From: DASUAS01 sp963819475
GTDB lineage: Bacteria; Actinomycetota; Acidimicrobiia; IMCC26256; DASPTH01
Length of the DNA stretch: 64,000 bases
Direction of reading: 5' to 3'
NCBI GenBank assembly: GCA_963819475.1
Contig: CAWFWE010000004.1
Span: forward strand, 1,178,001 to 1,242,000
Shown here: positions 41,701 to 50,009 of the stretch, piece by piece
Layout: every line of letters starts with the position of its first letter
Numbering within the stretch: position 1 is the first letter of the stretch
The notes under the pieces: model-generated
The model's input: the letters and a program-made list of their open reading frames with translations, nothing else
Told to the model about the DNA's origin: nothing
Databases searched by the model: none
Position numbers and translations under genes: made by a program

Positions 41701-42549
41701 GTGACCGACAAGCGGATGACCGAAGCGGACGTCGTGGCGGAGCTGCGCGACGGCATGACCATCGGGATCGGGGGTTGGGGCTCGCGCCGCAAGCCGATGA
41801 GCATCGTGCGCGCCATCGCCCGCTCCGAAGTGCAGGACCTCACCGTGGCCAGCTACGCGGGTCCCGACCTCGGCCTGCTGTGCGCGACCGGCAAGGTGAC
41901 GAAGGCGATCTACCCGTTCTGCTCGCTCGACTCCATCGCGCTCGAGCCGCACTTCCGCAACGCCCGGCAGTCCGGTTCGGTGCAGACGCTGGAGCTCGAC
42001 GAGGGCATGTTCCTCCTCGGGTTGCAGGCCGCGGCGTGGCGGGTGCCGTTCCTGCCGACGCGCGTCGGCCTCGGGTCGTTCGTGGTCGACCGCCAGCCCG
42101 AGATCAAGACCGTGACCTCGCCCTACGACGACGGCGAGGAGCTCGTGGCCGCCCCCGCTCTGAACCTCGACGTCGCGATCATCCACATGCACCGCGGCGA
42201 CGCACGCGGCAACGGCCAGTACCTCAACGTCGACCCCTACATGGACAACCTGGTCGCCCTGGCCGCGCCCCGGTGCTTCATGAGCGTCGAGCGCGTCGTC
42301 GACACCGACGAGCTGGCGAGCAGTGGGCCGGTGCAGAGCATGCTGATCAGCCGCCTCATGACCCACGGCGTCGTCGACGCGCCGAAGGGCGCCCACTTCA
42401 CGGAGTGCGTCCCCGACTACGGCCGCGACGAGGCGTTCCAGAAGGAGTACGCCGCGAGCGCCAAGGACCCCGACCTGTGGTCGGCCTGGAAGTCGAAGTA
42501 CCTCGACTGCGGCGATCACGCCGAGTACCGGAAGGTGGTCGGCCTATGA
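41701..42549 (+). CDS. ipdA: IpdA, alpha subunit of the COCHEA-CoA hydrolase
   Basis: A 282-residue member of the class I CoA-transferase fold. GMTIGIGGWGSRRKPMSIVR, AGPDLGLLCATGKV, ELDEGMFLLGLQAAAWRVPF and PDYGRDEAFQKEY follow Rv3551. IpdAB is not a transferase but a hydrolase cleaving the last ring of COCHEA-CoA to a linear diacid CoA. GTG 41701, 15 bases after echA20; overlaps ipdB by four bases. Confidence 0.95.
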   Translation: MTDKRMTEADVVAELRDGMTIGIGGWGSRRKPMSIVRAIARSEVQDLTVASYAGPDLGLLCATGKVTKAIYPFCSLDSIALEPHFRNARQSGSVQTLELDEGMFLLGLQAAAWRVPFLPTRVGLGSFVVDRQPEIKTVTSPYDDGEELVAAPALNLDVAIIHMHRGDARGNGQYLNVDPYMDNLVALAAPRCFMSVERVVDTDELASSGPVQSMLISRLMTHGVVDAPKGAHFTECVPDYGRDEAFQKEYAASAKDPDLWSAWKSKYLDCGDHAEYRKVVGL

Positions 42550-43304
42550 GCGGAGTGAGCCGCGCCGACGCGTGCGTGATCGGGGTCGCGGAGTGCTTCC
42601 GTGGCGACGGCGAGATCATGGCCAACCCGATCGGCACCATCCCCGCCATCGGCGGCCGCCTCGCGCGCGACGTGTTCGAACCCGATCTCGTGATGACCGA
42701 CGGCGAGGCCCTCCTCGTCGCCAACGGCATCCCGCTCGGCGTCGACGACCCCGCCAAGACGGTCGAGGCGTGGAACCCTTACCGGACCATGTTCGACGTG
42801 GTGTGGTCCGGCCGCCGTCACGTGATGATGGGCGCGTCGCAGCTCGACCCCTACGGCAACCAGAACTTCGCCTTCATCGGCGACCCCGCGCACCCGAAGG
42901 TGCAGCTGCTCGGCATGCGCGGCGCGCCCGGCAACACGGTGCAGAACGTCACCAGCTACTGGATCCCCAACCACTCGCCCAAGGTGTTCGTGGAGCACGT
43001 CGACGTCGTGTCCGGCATCGGCTACGACCGCGCCGCCGAGCTCGGCGACTGGGTGCGCGAGCACCACGAGCTCCGGTGCGTCGTCACCAACCTCGCCGTC
43101 CTCGACTTCGAGGGTCCCGACCACCGCATGCGTCTGCGCAGCGTGCACCCCGGCGTCACCGTCGACGAGGTGGTCGCGGCGACTGGCTTCGCGCTCGCCG
43201 TCGACACCGACGTGCCCGAGACGCGCGCCCCGACCGCCGAGGAGCTCGAGGTGATGGGGCGACTCGACCCGCGCGGCCTCCGCGCCCAGGAGGTGCCCGC
43301 TTGA
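42546..43304 (+). CDS. ipdB: IpdB, beta subunit of the COCHEA-CoA hydrolase
   Basis: A 252-residue CoA-transferase-fold subunit. GEIMANPIGTIPAIGGRLAR, GRRHVMMGASQLDPYGNQN, GAPGNTVQNVTSYWIPNHS and DFEGPDHRMRLRSVHPGVT match the Rv3552 pattern. Pairs with IpdA. ATG 42546 overlaps the ipdA stop and the stop overlaps the ipdC ATG, so the three subunit genes are tightly coupled. Confidence 0.95.
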   Translation: MSGVSRADACVIGVAECFRGDGEIMANPIGTIPAIGGRLARDVFEPDLVMTDGEALLVANGIPLGVDDPAKTVEAWNPYRTMFDVVWSGRRHVMMGASQLDPYGNQNFAFIGDPAHPKVQLLGMRGAPGNTVQNVTSYWIPNHSPKVFVEHVDVVSGIGYDRAAELGDWVREHHELRCVVTNLAVLDFEGPDHRMRLRSVHPGVTVDEVVAATGFALAVDTDVPETRAPTAEELEVMGRLDPRGLRAQEVPA

Positions 43305-44377
43305 TGCACGACCGTCTCCACACCCGGTTCTGCGACGTGGTCGGCGTCGAGTACCCCATCGTGCAGACCGGCATGGGCTGGGTCTCGGGCGCGGGGCTCA
43401 CCGCCGCGACCGCGTCTGCCGGCGGCCTCGGGCTGCTGGCCAGCGCCACCATGGACTTCGGCCAGCTGCAGCGGGCCATCACGCAGGTCAAGCAGCGGAC
43501 GAGCAACCCGTTCGGCGTCAACCTGCGCGCCGACGCCGCCGACATCGACGACCGCATCCGGCTGCTGATCGACGAGCAGGTGAAGGTCGCGAGCTTCGCC
43601 CAGGCACCGAAGGAGGCGCTCATCGGTCGCCTGCAGGACGGCGGCGTGCTGGTCGTGCCCTCGATCGGCGCCAAGCGTCACGCCGAGAAGGTCCTGGAGT
43701 GGGGCGTCGACGCGGTGCTGGTGCAGGGCGGTGAGGGCGGCGGCCACACCGGCTCGGTGCCCACCACCATCCTCCTGCCCCAGGTGGTCGACGCGGTCCA
43801 GGGTCGCGTCCCGGTGATCGCGGCCGGTGGCTTCTTCGACGGCCGCGGCCTCGTCGCCGCCCTCGCCTACGGCGCCGACGCGGTGGCCATGGGCACGCGC
43901 TTCCTGCTGAGCGCGGACTCGGCGGTGCCCCAGGTGGTGAAGGACTACTACCTGGGCAAGACCGTGACCGACACCGTCGTCACCACGCAGATCGACGGCG
44001 TACCCCACCGCATGCTCGACACCGAGCTGGTCGACGAGGTCGAGTCCGGCCGCGGCAAGGTGTGGGCCCTGCCGCGCGCCTCCGCCAACGCCTGGCGGTT
44101 CCACAAGCTCTCGGGCATCTCGCTCCCGGCGATGGCGAAGGAGGGCCTGGCGATGCGCAAGTCGCTCGGGCTCACCTGGACGCAGACGCTCATGGCGGCG
44201 AACACGCCGATGCTCACCAAGGCCGCGCTGGTCGACGGCAAGGTGGAGTCGGGGGTGCTGCCGAGCGGGCAGGTCGTCGGCGTGATCGACGACCTCCCGA
44301 CGTGCAAGGAACTGATCGACCGGATCATCGCCGAGGCGGACAAGGTCCTGGAGAATTTGGAGGGTACGAGTGGCTGA
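43304..44377 (+). CDS. ipdC: IpdC, NPD/2-nitropropane-dioxygenase-fold flavoenzyme
   Basis: A 357-residue FMN TIM-barrel of the nitronate-monooxygenase fold: YPIVQTGMGWVSGAGLTAAT, LQDGGVLVVPSIG, VLVQGGEGGGHTGS and VIAAGGFFDGRGLVAAL with the phosphate-binding AMGTRFLLS. Position after ipdAB and sequence match Rv3553 (IpdC), which acts on the 5-hydroxy indane-carboxyl-CoA before ring opening and is not a nitronate enzyme. Overlaps the MaoC gene by eight bases. Confidence 0.93.
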   Translation: MHDRLHTRFCDVVGVEYPIVQTGMGWVSGAGLTAATASAGGLGLLASATMDFGQLQRAITQVKQRTSNPFGVNLRADAADIDDRIRLLIDEQVKVASFAQAPKEALIGRLQDGGVLVVPSIGAKRHAEKVLEWGVDAVLVQGGEGGGHTGSVPTTILLPQVVDAVQGRVPVIAAGGFFDGRGLVAALAYGADAVAMGTRFLLSADSAVPQVVKDYYLGKTVTDTVVTTQIDGVPHRMLDTELVDEVESGRGKVWALPRASANAWRFHKLSGISLPAMAKEGLAMRKSLGLTWTQTLMAANTPMLTKAALVDGKVESGVLPSGQVVGVIDDLPTCKELIDRIIAEADKVLENLEGTSG

Positions 44378-44831
44378 GGTACGGGTGTTCAACGGCGCCG
44401 AGAGCGTCAAGGCTGCGGTGGGCGAGCACCTCGGCTACAGCGACTGGCTCGAGATCACCCAGGACCGGGTGAACACGTTCGCCGAGGCGACCGGCGACTT
44501 CCAGTGGATCCACGTCGACGTGGAGCGGGCGAAGAACGGCCCCTTCGGCGGCACCATCGCCCACGGGTACCTCACCCTGTCGTTGGCGAGCTTCTTCTTG
44601 CCCCAGATCGCCCGGTACGAGGGCTTCGCCATGGCGATCAACTACGGCGTCGACAAGGTGCGCTTCGTCGCCCCGGTGCTCGTGGGGAAGCGCATCCGCG
44701 CCGGCGCCGAGATGATGGAGGTCACCGAGGTCAAGGGCGGGATCCAGACGAAGGTGCTCATCACCATCGAGATCGAGGGCAGCGAGCGCCCCGCCTGCGT
44801 GATCGAGTCGCTCTCCCGGTGGATGTCCTAG
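44370..44831 (+). CDS. MaoC-type (R)-specific enoyl-CoA hydratase
   Basis: A 153-residue single hot-dog domain. FAEATGDFQWIHVD is the R-hydratase motif with catalytic Asp/His, followed by GPFGGTIAHGYLTLSL and INYGVDKVRFVAPV. Very similar in pattern to Rv0130 (HtdZ). It would hydrate trans-2-enoyl-CoA, perhaps the linear acid released after IpdAB. GTG 44370 lies inside the ipdC 3' end; the stop touches the next ATG at 44832. Confidence 0.92.
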   Translation: MAEVRVFNGAESVKAAVGEHLGYSDWLEITQDRVNTFAEATGDFQWIHVDVERAKNGPFGGTIAHGYLTLSLASFFLPQIARYEGFAMAINYGVDKVRFVAPVLVGKRIRAGAEMMEVTEVKGGIQTKVLITIEIEGSERPACVIESLSRWMS

Positions 44832-45308
44832 ATGCCCGCTGACCAGCAGATGGGAGGCGGCGTCAAGCAGCGCGACCAGATCAAGATGTCGGACGAGGAG
44901 ATCGACGCCTTCCTCCACGGGAAGCACACGATCTCCTTGGCGTCGATCAACGGCGACGGCACCATCCACCTGGTGGCGATGTGGTACGGGTTCCTCGAGG
45001 GCGAGATCGCGTTCGAGACCAAGGCGAAGTCGCAGAAGGTCAAGAACCTGCGTCGCAACCCGACCATCACCTGCATGGTCGAGGACGGCGACACGTACAA
45101 CGAGCTGCGCGGCGTGCAGATCGTCGGCACCGCCGAGATCTTCGAGGAGCGCGACCGCATGCTCGAGATGGGCAAGTCGGTGTTCGAGCGCCACGTCGGT
45201 CCCTACACCGACGACATGCTCCCGGCGGTCGAGATGATGCTGAACAAGCGCGTCGGCATCAAGGTGCACCCCGTGCGCGTCGCGAGCTGGGACCACACCA
45301 AGCTCTGA
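44832..45308 (+). CDS. PNPOx-like F420/FMN-binding protein
   Basis: A 158-residue split-barrel: MSDEEIDAFLHGKHTISLAS, TIHLVAMWYGFLEGEIAFET and AKSQKVKNLRRNPTITCMVED are the typical start of pyridoxamine-5'-phosphate-oxidase-like proteins, many of which use F420. Ends the echA20-ipdABC operon with no gap after the MaoC gene. A reductase role for an enone or quinone-like intermediate is possible but unproven. Confidence 0.88.
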   Translation: MPADQQMGGGVKQRDQIKMSDEEIDAFLHGKHTISLASINGDGTIHLVAMWYGFLEGEIAFETKAKSQKVKNLRRNPTITCMVEDGDTYNELRGVQIVGTAEIFEERDRMLEMGKSVFERHVGPYTDDMLPAVEMMLNKRVGIKVHPVRVASWDHTKL

Positions 45309-45338
45309 CCCCGCCTCCCCCCTCCCCGCTCCCCCCGG

Positions 45339-45388
45339 GAGCATCCGGCAGTTGGCTGTCGTATCCGCGGGTCAAGTGACGGATGCTC
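45339..45388. terminator. Inverted repeat between convergent operons
   Basis: GAGCATCCG (45339-45347) pairs with CGGATGCTC (45380-45388), enclosing a 32-base loop between two converging genes and entering the last codons of the leftward gene. A C-rich run precedes it. A bidirectional terminator is possible; the loop is longer than usual. Confidence 0.35.
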
Positions 45389-46517
45389 GTGAGGCGGTGC
45401 GCTGGTCGAGGACCTGCCGGGCGACGAGCTCCTCGAGGTAGCGGTCGTTCCACCACGAGATCTGGAGCTGCTTGGCCCGGCGGAAGTACAGCTGGATGTC
45501 GTACTCCAGCGTGAAGCCGACGCCACCGAAGATCTGCTGGGCGGTGGCGGTGACGTCGCGGAACGTCTGGCACGCGAAGAGCTTGGCCATCGGCGCCAGC
45601 GTGCTGATGTCGTGACCTTCGGTGCGGGCCCAGCCCGCTTCCCACACCAGTGTCTCGGCGCCGTCGACCGCGGTGACCGCGTCCGACAAGTAGTGCGCGA
45701 TCGACTGGAACGCCCCGAGCGGCTTGTCGAACTGGAACCGGTCCTTGGCGTACTGCGTGGCGATGGCGTGTGCGTACTGCGCGCCGCCGACGGCCTGCGC
45801 CGCGAGCAGGATGATGCCGTCGTGCATGACCGCGTCCCACGTGCTCCACGCGTCACCCGCGGAGCCCACGAGCGCGTCGGCACCGACCCGCACGCCGTCG
45901 AAGTCGACGCGGTACTGGGTGTCGGACGAGATCGTCATCAGCTGGGTGAGGGTGACGCCCGAGGCATGCGGGTCGACGAGGAGCAGCGACGGTCCCTCAC
46001 CGGTCCGGGCGAGCACGAGCAGCCGGTCGGCCGCCTTGGCGAACGCGACGTGGCGCTTCACCCCGTCGAGTCGCCAGCCGTCACCGTCGGCGGTGGCGGC
46101 CAGCTGCACACCGTTGGATCCGAAGCCCCCCGACGGCTCGAGCCACGCAGGTGTGACGATGGCATCGCCCGACGAGATCCGCGGCAACCATTCGGCCCGC
46201 TGCGCGTCGGAGCCCGCCCGCGCGAGCACGCCCCCGCTCATCACCGAGCTCACGAAGTGCGGCGACGGCGCCAGCGCCCGCCCCAGCTCGGTGTAGACGA
46301 CGACCGCGTCGAGCATGGTCATGCCGCTGCCACCGTGCTCCTCGGGCAGTGTCATGCCGAGCAGGCCGAGCTCGGCGAGCTGCTGCCAGAACTTGTCGGA
46401 GTACCCGATCGGGTCGTCCTCCATCTGGCGCACGACGTCGAGGCCGCTGTGCCGGGCGCACACCCCGGCCACGGCCTCGCGGAGCATCTCCTGCTCGGGC
46501 GTGAAGTCGAGATCCAT
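45372..46517 (-). CDS. Acyl-CoA dehydrogenase, non-classical subunit type
   Basis: A 381-residue flavoprotein: FTPEQEMLREAVAGVCARHS, LLGMTLPEEHGGSGMTMLD, a middle beta domain, KDRFQFDKPLGAFQSIAHYL and GGVGFTLEYDIQLYFRRAKQ. The last motif, without the Tyr-Glu-Gly-Thr catalytic loop, is typical of one half of the alpha2beta2 ChsE-type dehydrogenases. Last gene of a leftward operon containing a second dehydrogenase, racemase and ChsH-like hydratases; the dehydrogenase at 48780 could be its partner. Confidence 0.88.
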   Translation of the reverse strand: MDLDFTPEQEMLREAVAGVCARHSGLDVVRQMEDDPIGYSDKFWQQLAELGLLGMTLPEEHGGSGMTMLDAVVVYTELGRALAPSPHFVSSVMSGGVLARAGSDAQRAEWLPRISSGDAIVTPAWLEPSGGFGSNGVQLAATADGDGWRLDGVKRHVAFAKAADRLLVLARTGEGPSLLLVDPHASGVTLTQLMTISSDTQYRVDFDGVRVGADALVGSAGDAWSTWDAVMHDGIILLAAQAVGGAQYAHAIATQYAKDRFQFDKPLGAFQSIAHYLSDAVTAVDGAETLVWEAGWARTEGHDISTLAPMAKLFACQTFRDVTATAQQIFGGVGFTLEYDIQLYFRRAKQLQISWWNDRYLEELVARQVLDQRTASRASVT

Positions 46518-46542
46518 CGTTTCCCCCTGCTCCTTCTACCGT

Positions 46543-46596
46543 CGGGTCGATTCCGCTGCGCCGTCCCGCCCTCCGAGCACGGCTCCGCTGCATCTC
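46543..46596 (-). repeat. 54-bp dispersed repeat, copy 2
   Basis: This matches 38370-38423 at 52 of 54 bases on the opposite strand. It lies between the ChsH1-like stop and the dehydrogenase start, and encodes an ATG-led RSRARRAGRRSGIDP peptide. Two near-identical non-coding copies 8 kb apart point to a dispersed element. Confidence 0.8.
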
Positions 46597-47064
46597 CTAC
46601 GGCGTCCAGCGGTTTCCGTGGCGCCGCCACGGGTTGTCGTCGGATGAGGTCGGGACGGCGACCTTCGCCTCCGACTCGGTGCAGACCACGTCGCCGACGC
46701 GGATCGTGAGGTCGAGCTCGACCCAGCCGCAGCCCACCGCGTCGACCGACACCTCGCGCACGACGCCCTCGATCACCATCGTGTCGCCGGGGAAGATCGG
46801 CTTCCGCATCTTGAAGTGCAGCCGGGCGAGCCGCCCGGTCGGTCCGGTCCAGTCGGTGACGAAGCGCTCGAGCCACGCGCCCTGGTTCGGCGAGTTGAGG
46901 AAGATGTCCCGCACGCCCTGGCGCTCGACCGCGAAGTGGTAGTCGTGGTGCATGGGGCGCCAGTCGCGGGTCGCCAGGGCACCGAGCACGACGGTCGTGG
47001 ATGTGACGTCGTAGGTGAGGTCCGGCAGCACGTCGCCCACCGAGACCTTGTCGACGGTGATCAC
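46597..47064 (-). CDS. MaoC-type hydratase subunit, ChsH1-like
   Basis: A 155-residue hot-dog protein. ALATRDWRPMHHDYHFA holds the His/Asp hydratase pair, and DIFLNSPNQGAWLERFVTDW with the following IFPGDTMVIEG resembles M. tuberculosis Rv3541c (ChsH1), the catalytic-motif half of the sterol side-chain enoyl-CoA hydratase. GTGA overlap with the upstream FAS1-like partner implies a heteromeric enzyme. Confidence 0.82.
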   Translation of the reverse strand: MITVDKVSVGDVLPDLTYDVTSTTVVLGALATRDWRPMHHDYHFAVERQGVRDIFLNSPNQGAWLERFVTDWTGPTGRLARLHFKMRKPIFPGDTMVIEGVVREVSVDAVGCGWVELDLTIRVGDVVCTESEAKVAVPTSSDDNPWRRHGNRWTP

Positions 47065-47603
47065 GCGTCGCCCTCCGGCGCGGCGTCGCGGCGGTAGCCG
47101 AAGCCGGTCCAGCGCTCGACGCCGACCAGCTCGGCGCGCTGGTTGCGGTACTCGACGTCGATCACCCAGAAGCGCCCGGTCCCGAGACGGCGGGTCTGCT
47201 CCTCGCTGACCGACACGAGGCGCTGCGCGCTCGTGATCCGGTCGCCGGGGCGCACCGGCGCGTGGAAGGTGGTGACGTTCTCGGTCATGATCGCCTCGGG
47301 CAGCTCGAAGCGCGCCTTCAGGTCGAAGTGGATCTGCAGCGGCAGCTTCTCGACCGTGCGCCCGGGGGCCCAGTGGTGCGGGCGGAACCACGCCGACAGG
47401 AGCGAGAGCGGCGCGATCGGCCCGCCGGTGATCTCGTCCGCCACCTCGTCGTCCCAGAAGAGGGGGTTGGCGTTCTCGACCGACGCCGCGCTGGTCCAGA
47501 AGTAGCCGCGCTCGACGGGGAAGTCGCCCTCCTCCTCGTACTGCAGCTCGCCGATCAGCGCCTCGACGTCGGGCGGCAGCTCGGGCGCGGCGGTGTCGGT
47601 CAC
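47061..47603 (-). CDS. FAS1-like dehydratase subunit, ChsH2 N-domain-like
   Basis: A 180-residue hot-dog protein of the MaoC N-terminal (FAS1-like dehydratase) type: an N-terminal helical region, ASVENANPLFWDDEVADE, GGPIAPLSLLSAWFRPHHW and FHAPVRPGDRITSAQRL. ChsH2 of M. tuberculosis is this domain fused to DUF35; here no DUF35 part follows. Partner of the ChsH1-like gene, four-base overlaps with both neighbours. Confidence 0.82.
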   Translation of the reverse strand: MTDTAAPELPPDVEALIGELQYEEEGDFPVERGYFWTSAASVENANPLFWDDEVADEITGGPIAPLSLLSAWFRPHHWAPGRTVEKLPLQIHFDLKARFELPEAIMTENVTTFHAPVRPGDRITSAQRLVSVSEEQTRRLGTGRFWVIDVEYRNQRAELVGVERWTGFGYRRDAAPEGDA

Positions 47604-48763
47604 GCGATCACCCCCGCCTCGTGCAGTTTGGCCAGCTCGTCGTCCGAGAGGCCGGCGGCGGTCAGCAGCTCGTCGGTGTCGGTGACGGTGGCGTCGCGCG
47701 CCTCGTACGGCCCGGTCGGCTGCGCCATCCCCGCGAACACCGGGCCGACCTGTCGGAACGCGCCCTCCTCGTGGTGGTGGGCGCCGACGAAGTCGCCGCG
47801 CGCGACGAACTGCTCGTCGTCGACGGTTTCGGGGACGGTCAGCACCGGCGCGACGCACGTGTCGGCCGCGCTCAACCGCGCCGTCCACTCGTCGCGGTCC
47901 CGGGTCAGGAACACCGCGCGCAGGTCGGCGCGGATCTGGTCCTGCACCGCGTCGTCGTGCTGGTGCCGTGCCCACTGCTCGAGGCCGAGTTGCTCGCAGA
48001 GGTTGGTCCAGAACCGGGGCTCGATGGCCGCGACCGTGACCCACTTGCCGTCCCGCGTCGGGTACGTGTCGTAACACGCGTAACGACCGGTGAGGAGGCC
48101 GTGCCGGGGCCCGGGCTCCTCACCGGTGGCGAGGTACTCGTCGGCGGCCAGGGCCATGAGGCCGAGGACGCCGTCGGCGATCGACACGTCGAGGTACGCG
48201 CCCTCGCCGGTGGAGCTGCGCCGCACCAGCGCGGCCAGGATCGCCATCACCGCCTGCATGCCCCCACCGGCGCTGTCGGCGAGGGTCAGCCCGGGGACGG
48301 GAGGCCGGCCGTCGGCGGCGCGCCCACCGCAGTGGAGGAAGCCGCCGACGCCCAGGTAGTTGAGATCGTGGCCCGCCCACTGCGAGCGGGGGCCGGTCTG
48401 CCCGAAGCCGCTGGTCGCGCAGTACACGAGGCGGGGGTTGCGCGCCGACGTCGCCTCCCAGCCGATGCCGAGCCGGTCGACGACGCCGGGCCGGAAGCTC
48501 TCGATCACCACGTCGGCCCGCTCGGCGAGGCGCAGGAACGCCTCGCGACCCTCGGGCGCCTTCATGTCGAAGAGGGCGCGACGCAGCCGGCGGTGCGCGC
48601 TGTACGCGTAGAACGGCGGCACGATCTGCACGCCTTCGTCCTTCGGCACCGGCCCGACCTTCACCACCGTCGCGCCGTAGTCGGCGAGCCAGCGCGAGGC
48701 GCGCGCGGCCGGCCCCACGCTCGCGAGGTCGAGCACCGTGATGCCCTCGAGCATCTCCGTCAT
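47600..48763 (-). CDS. Alpha-methylacyl-CoA racemase-like CaiB/BaiF family protein
   Basis: A 387-residue family III CoA-transferase fold. GHDLNY with His 132, LADSAGGGMQAV with Asp 163 and AIEPRFW with Glu 248 correspond to the His/Asp/Glu catalytic set of mycobacterial MCR/AMACR, so racemisation of 2-methylacyl-CoA is the best guess. It would convert 2R- to 2S-methyl epimers before dehydrogenation of sterol or branched fatty-acyl side chains. In one operon with dehydrogenases and ChsH-like hydratases. Confidence 0.88.
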   Translation of the reverse strand: MTEMLEGITVLDLASVGPAARASRWLADYGATVVKVGPVPKDEGVQIVPPFYAYSAHRRLRRALFDMKAPEGREAFLRLAERADVVIESFRPGVVDRLGIGWEATSARNPRLVYCATSGFGQTGPRSQWAGHDLNYLGVGGFLHCGGRAADGRPPVPGLTLADSAGGGMQAVMAILAALVRRSSTGEGAYLDVSIADGVLGLMALAADEYLATGEEPGPRHGLLTGRYACYDTYPTRDGKWVTVAAIEPRFWTNLCEQLGLEQWARHQHDDAVQDQIRADLRAVFLTRDRDEWTARLSAADTCVAPVLTVPETVDDEQFVARGDFVGAHHHEEGAFRQVGPVFAGMAQPTGPYEARDATVTDTDELLTAAGLSDDELAKLHEAGVIA

Positions 48764-48779
48764 CGGGCGTGGGTCACGA

Positions 48780-49961
48780 TCAGAAGTTCTTCGGGAGCCC
48801 GAGCTTGCGGCGCGAGATGATGTTCTTCTGGATCTCGGAGCCGCCGCCGCCCACGGTGTCGATCACGGTGTAGCGGTACGTGGACTCGGCGCGGCCCTTC
48901 ATCGGTGCTTCCTCGGTCTTCACCCGCAGCTGCGAGCCCGGCCCACCGAGGTCCATCGATGCGTTCGCCAGCCGCTTCGACAGCTCGGTGGCGAACAGCT
49001 TGTACTCCGACGCCTCCGACGTGGGCGGCGCGCCGCCCTTCATCGACGTGGCGACGAACCGGAGCCCGAGCACGCGCGCCACCTCGGCCTCGGTGGCGAG
49101 CCGGGCGATCTGCTTGCGGATCACGGGATCGTCACGCAGCGGTTCGCCGTCGACGGTCTCGGTCGCGACGTAGTCGCACAGCAGGTCGAGCCGCTGCTTG
49201 ATGGGGGAGAAGGTGAACATGGTGAACCGCTCGAGGTCGAGCGCCTCGGAGATGTACTGGAACCCGTGGTTGAGCTCGCCGACCACGTAGTCGTCGTGGA
49301 CGAAGACGTTGTCGAAGAACACGTCGTTGGTGCGCTCGTCGCCCATGGTCCAGATCGCGTTCACGGTGATGCCCGGATCGTCGAGCGGCACCAGGAACAG
49401 GGTGATCCCGTGGTGCTTCGGCGCCTCCGGCGCGGTGCGGGCACCAACCCAGTACCACTCGGCGAAGTGCGCCGAGGTGGTCCACGTCTTCTGCCCGTTG
49501 AGGCGCCACCCGTCGCCGTCGCGCGTCGCCTTCAACTTCATCGACGCGGCGTCCGACCCGGCGTTGGGCTCGCTGTACCCGACGGCGAAGTCGATCTCGT
49601 TGCGCAGGATCTTGGGCAGGAACTCCTGCTTCATTTTGTCGCTGCCGTGGCGCAGGATCGTCTTGCCGATGATGCCGATGCCCTTGCCGATCTGCGGGCC
49701 GCCGCGGCGGGCGAGCGCCTCGTTGAGCAGGTACTCGTAGACGCCGTCGCCTTCCTGGCCGCCCCACTCCTTCGGCCAGGTGATGCCGAGCCACCCCTGC
49801 TGGGCGACCTTGCCCATGAGCGCCCGTCGCTCGGGGATGTCGGCGACCTGGGCCATGTTCTCGCGGGTGACGTCGAACACGACGGGGTCCTCGTTGGCGT
49901 CCAGGAAGGACTCGACCTCATCGCGGAACGCGAGCTGTTCGGGCGAGAAGTCGAAGTCCAC
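48780..49961 (-). CDS. Acyl-CoA dehydrogenase (FadE-type)
   Basis: A 393-residue flavoprotein: FSPEQLAFRDEVESFLD, GWLGITWPKEWGGQEGDG, GYSEPNAGSDAASMKLKATR (FAD-binding loop) and C-terminal GGGGSEIQKNIISRRKLG. The MCAD-type catalytic Glu position reads Gly, so the base, if any, lies elsewhere, as in ChsE-type subunits. GTG 49961 follows AGGGGG. A CTGACGnnnCGTCAG palindrome lies 23 bases upstream. Probably forms a mixed tetramer with the dehydrogenase at 45372. Confidence 0.9.
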   Translation of the reverse strand: MDFDFSPEQLAFRDEVESFLDANEDPVVFDVTRENMAQVADIPERRALMGKVAQQGWLGITWPKEWGGQEGDGVYEYLLNEALARRGGPQIGKGIGIIGKTILRHGSDKMKQEFLPKILRNEIDFAVGYSEPNAGSDAASMKLKATRDGDGWRLNGQKTWTTSAHFAEWYWVGARTAPEAPKHHGITLFLVPLDDPGITVNAIWTMGDERTNDVFFDNVFVHDDYVVGELNHGFQYISEALDLERFTMFTFSPIKQRLDLLCDYVATETVDGEPLRDDPVIRKQIARLATEAEVARVLGLRFVATSMKGGAPPTSEASEYKLFATELSKRLANASMDLGGPGSQLRVKTEEAPMKGRAESTYRYTVIDTVGGGGSEIQKNIISRRKLGLPKNF

Positions 49962-49983
49962 TGCTGAGGCCCCCTGGGAGAAT

Positions 49984-49998
49984 CTGACGGGTCGTCAG
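49984..49998. promoter_or_regulatory. CTGACGnnnCGTCAG operator-like palindrome, site 2
   Basis: CTGACGGGTCGTCAG, perfect 6-bp arms, lies 23 bases before GTG 49961. On the minus strand TAAACT, a good -10 box, runs into its left arm, so binding would cover the promoter. Confidence 0.7.
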
Positions 49999-50009
49999 TT
50001 TAGAGCGAA

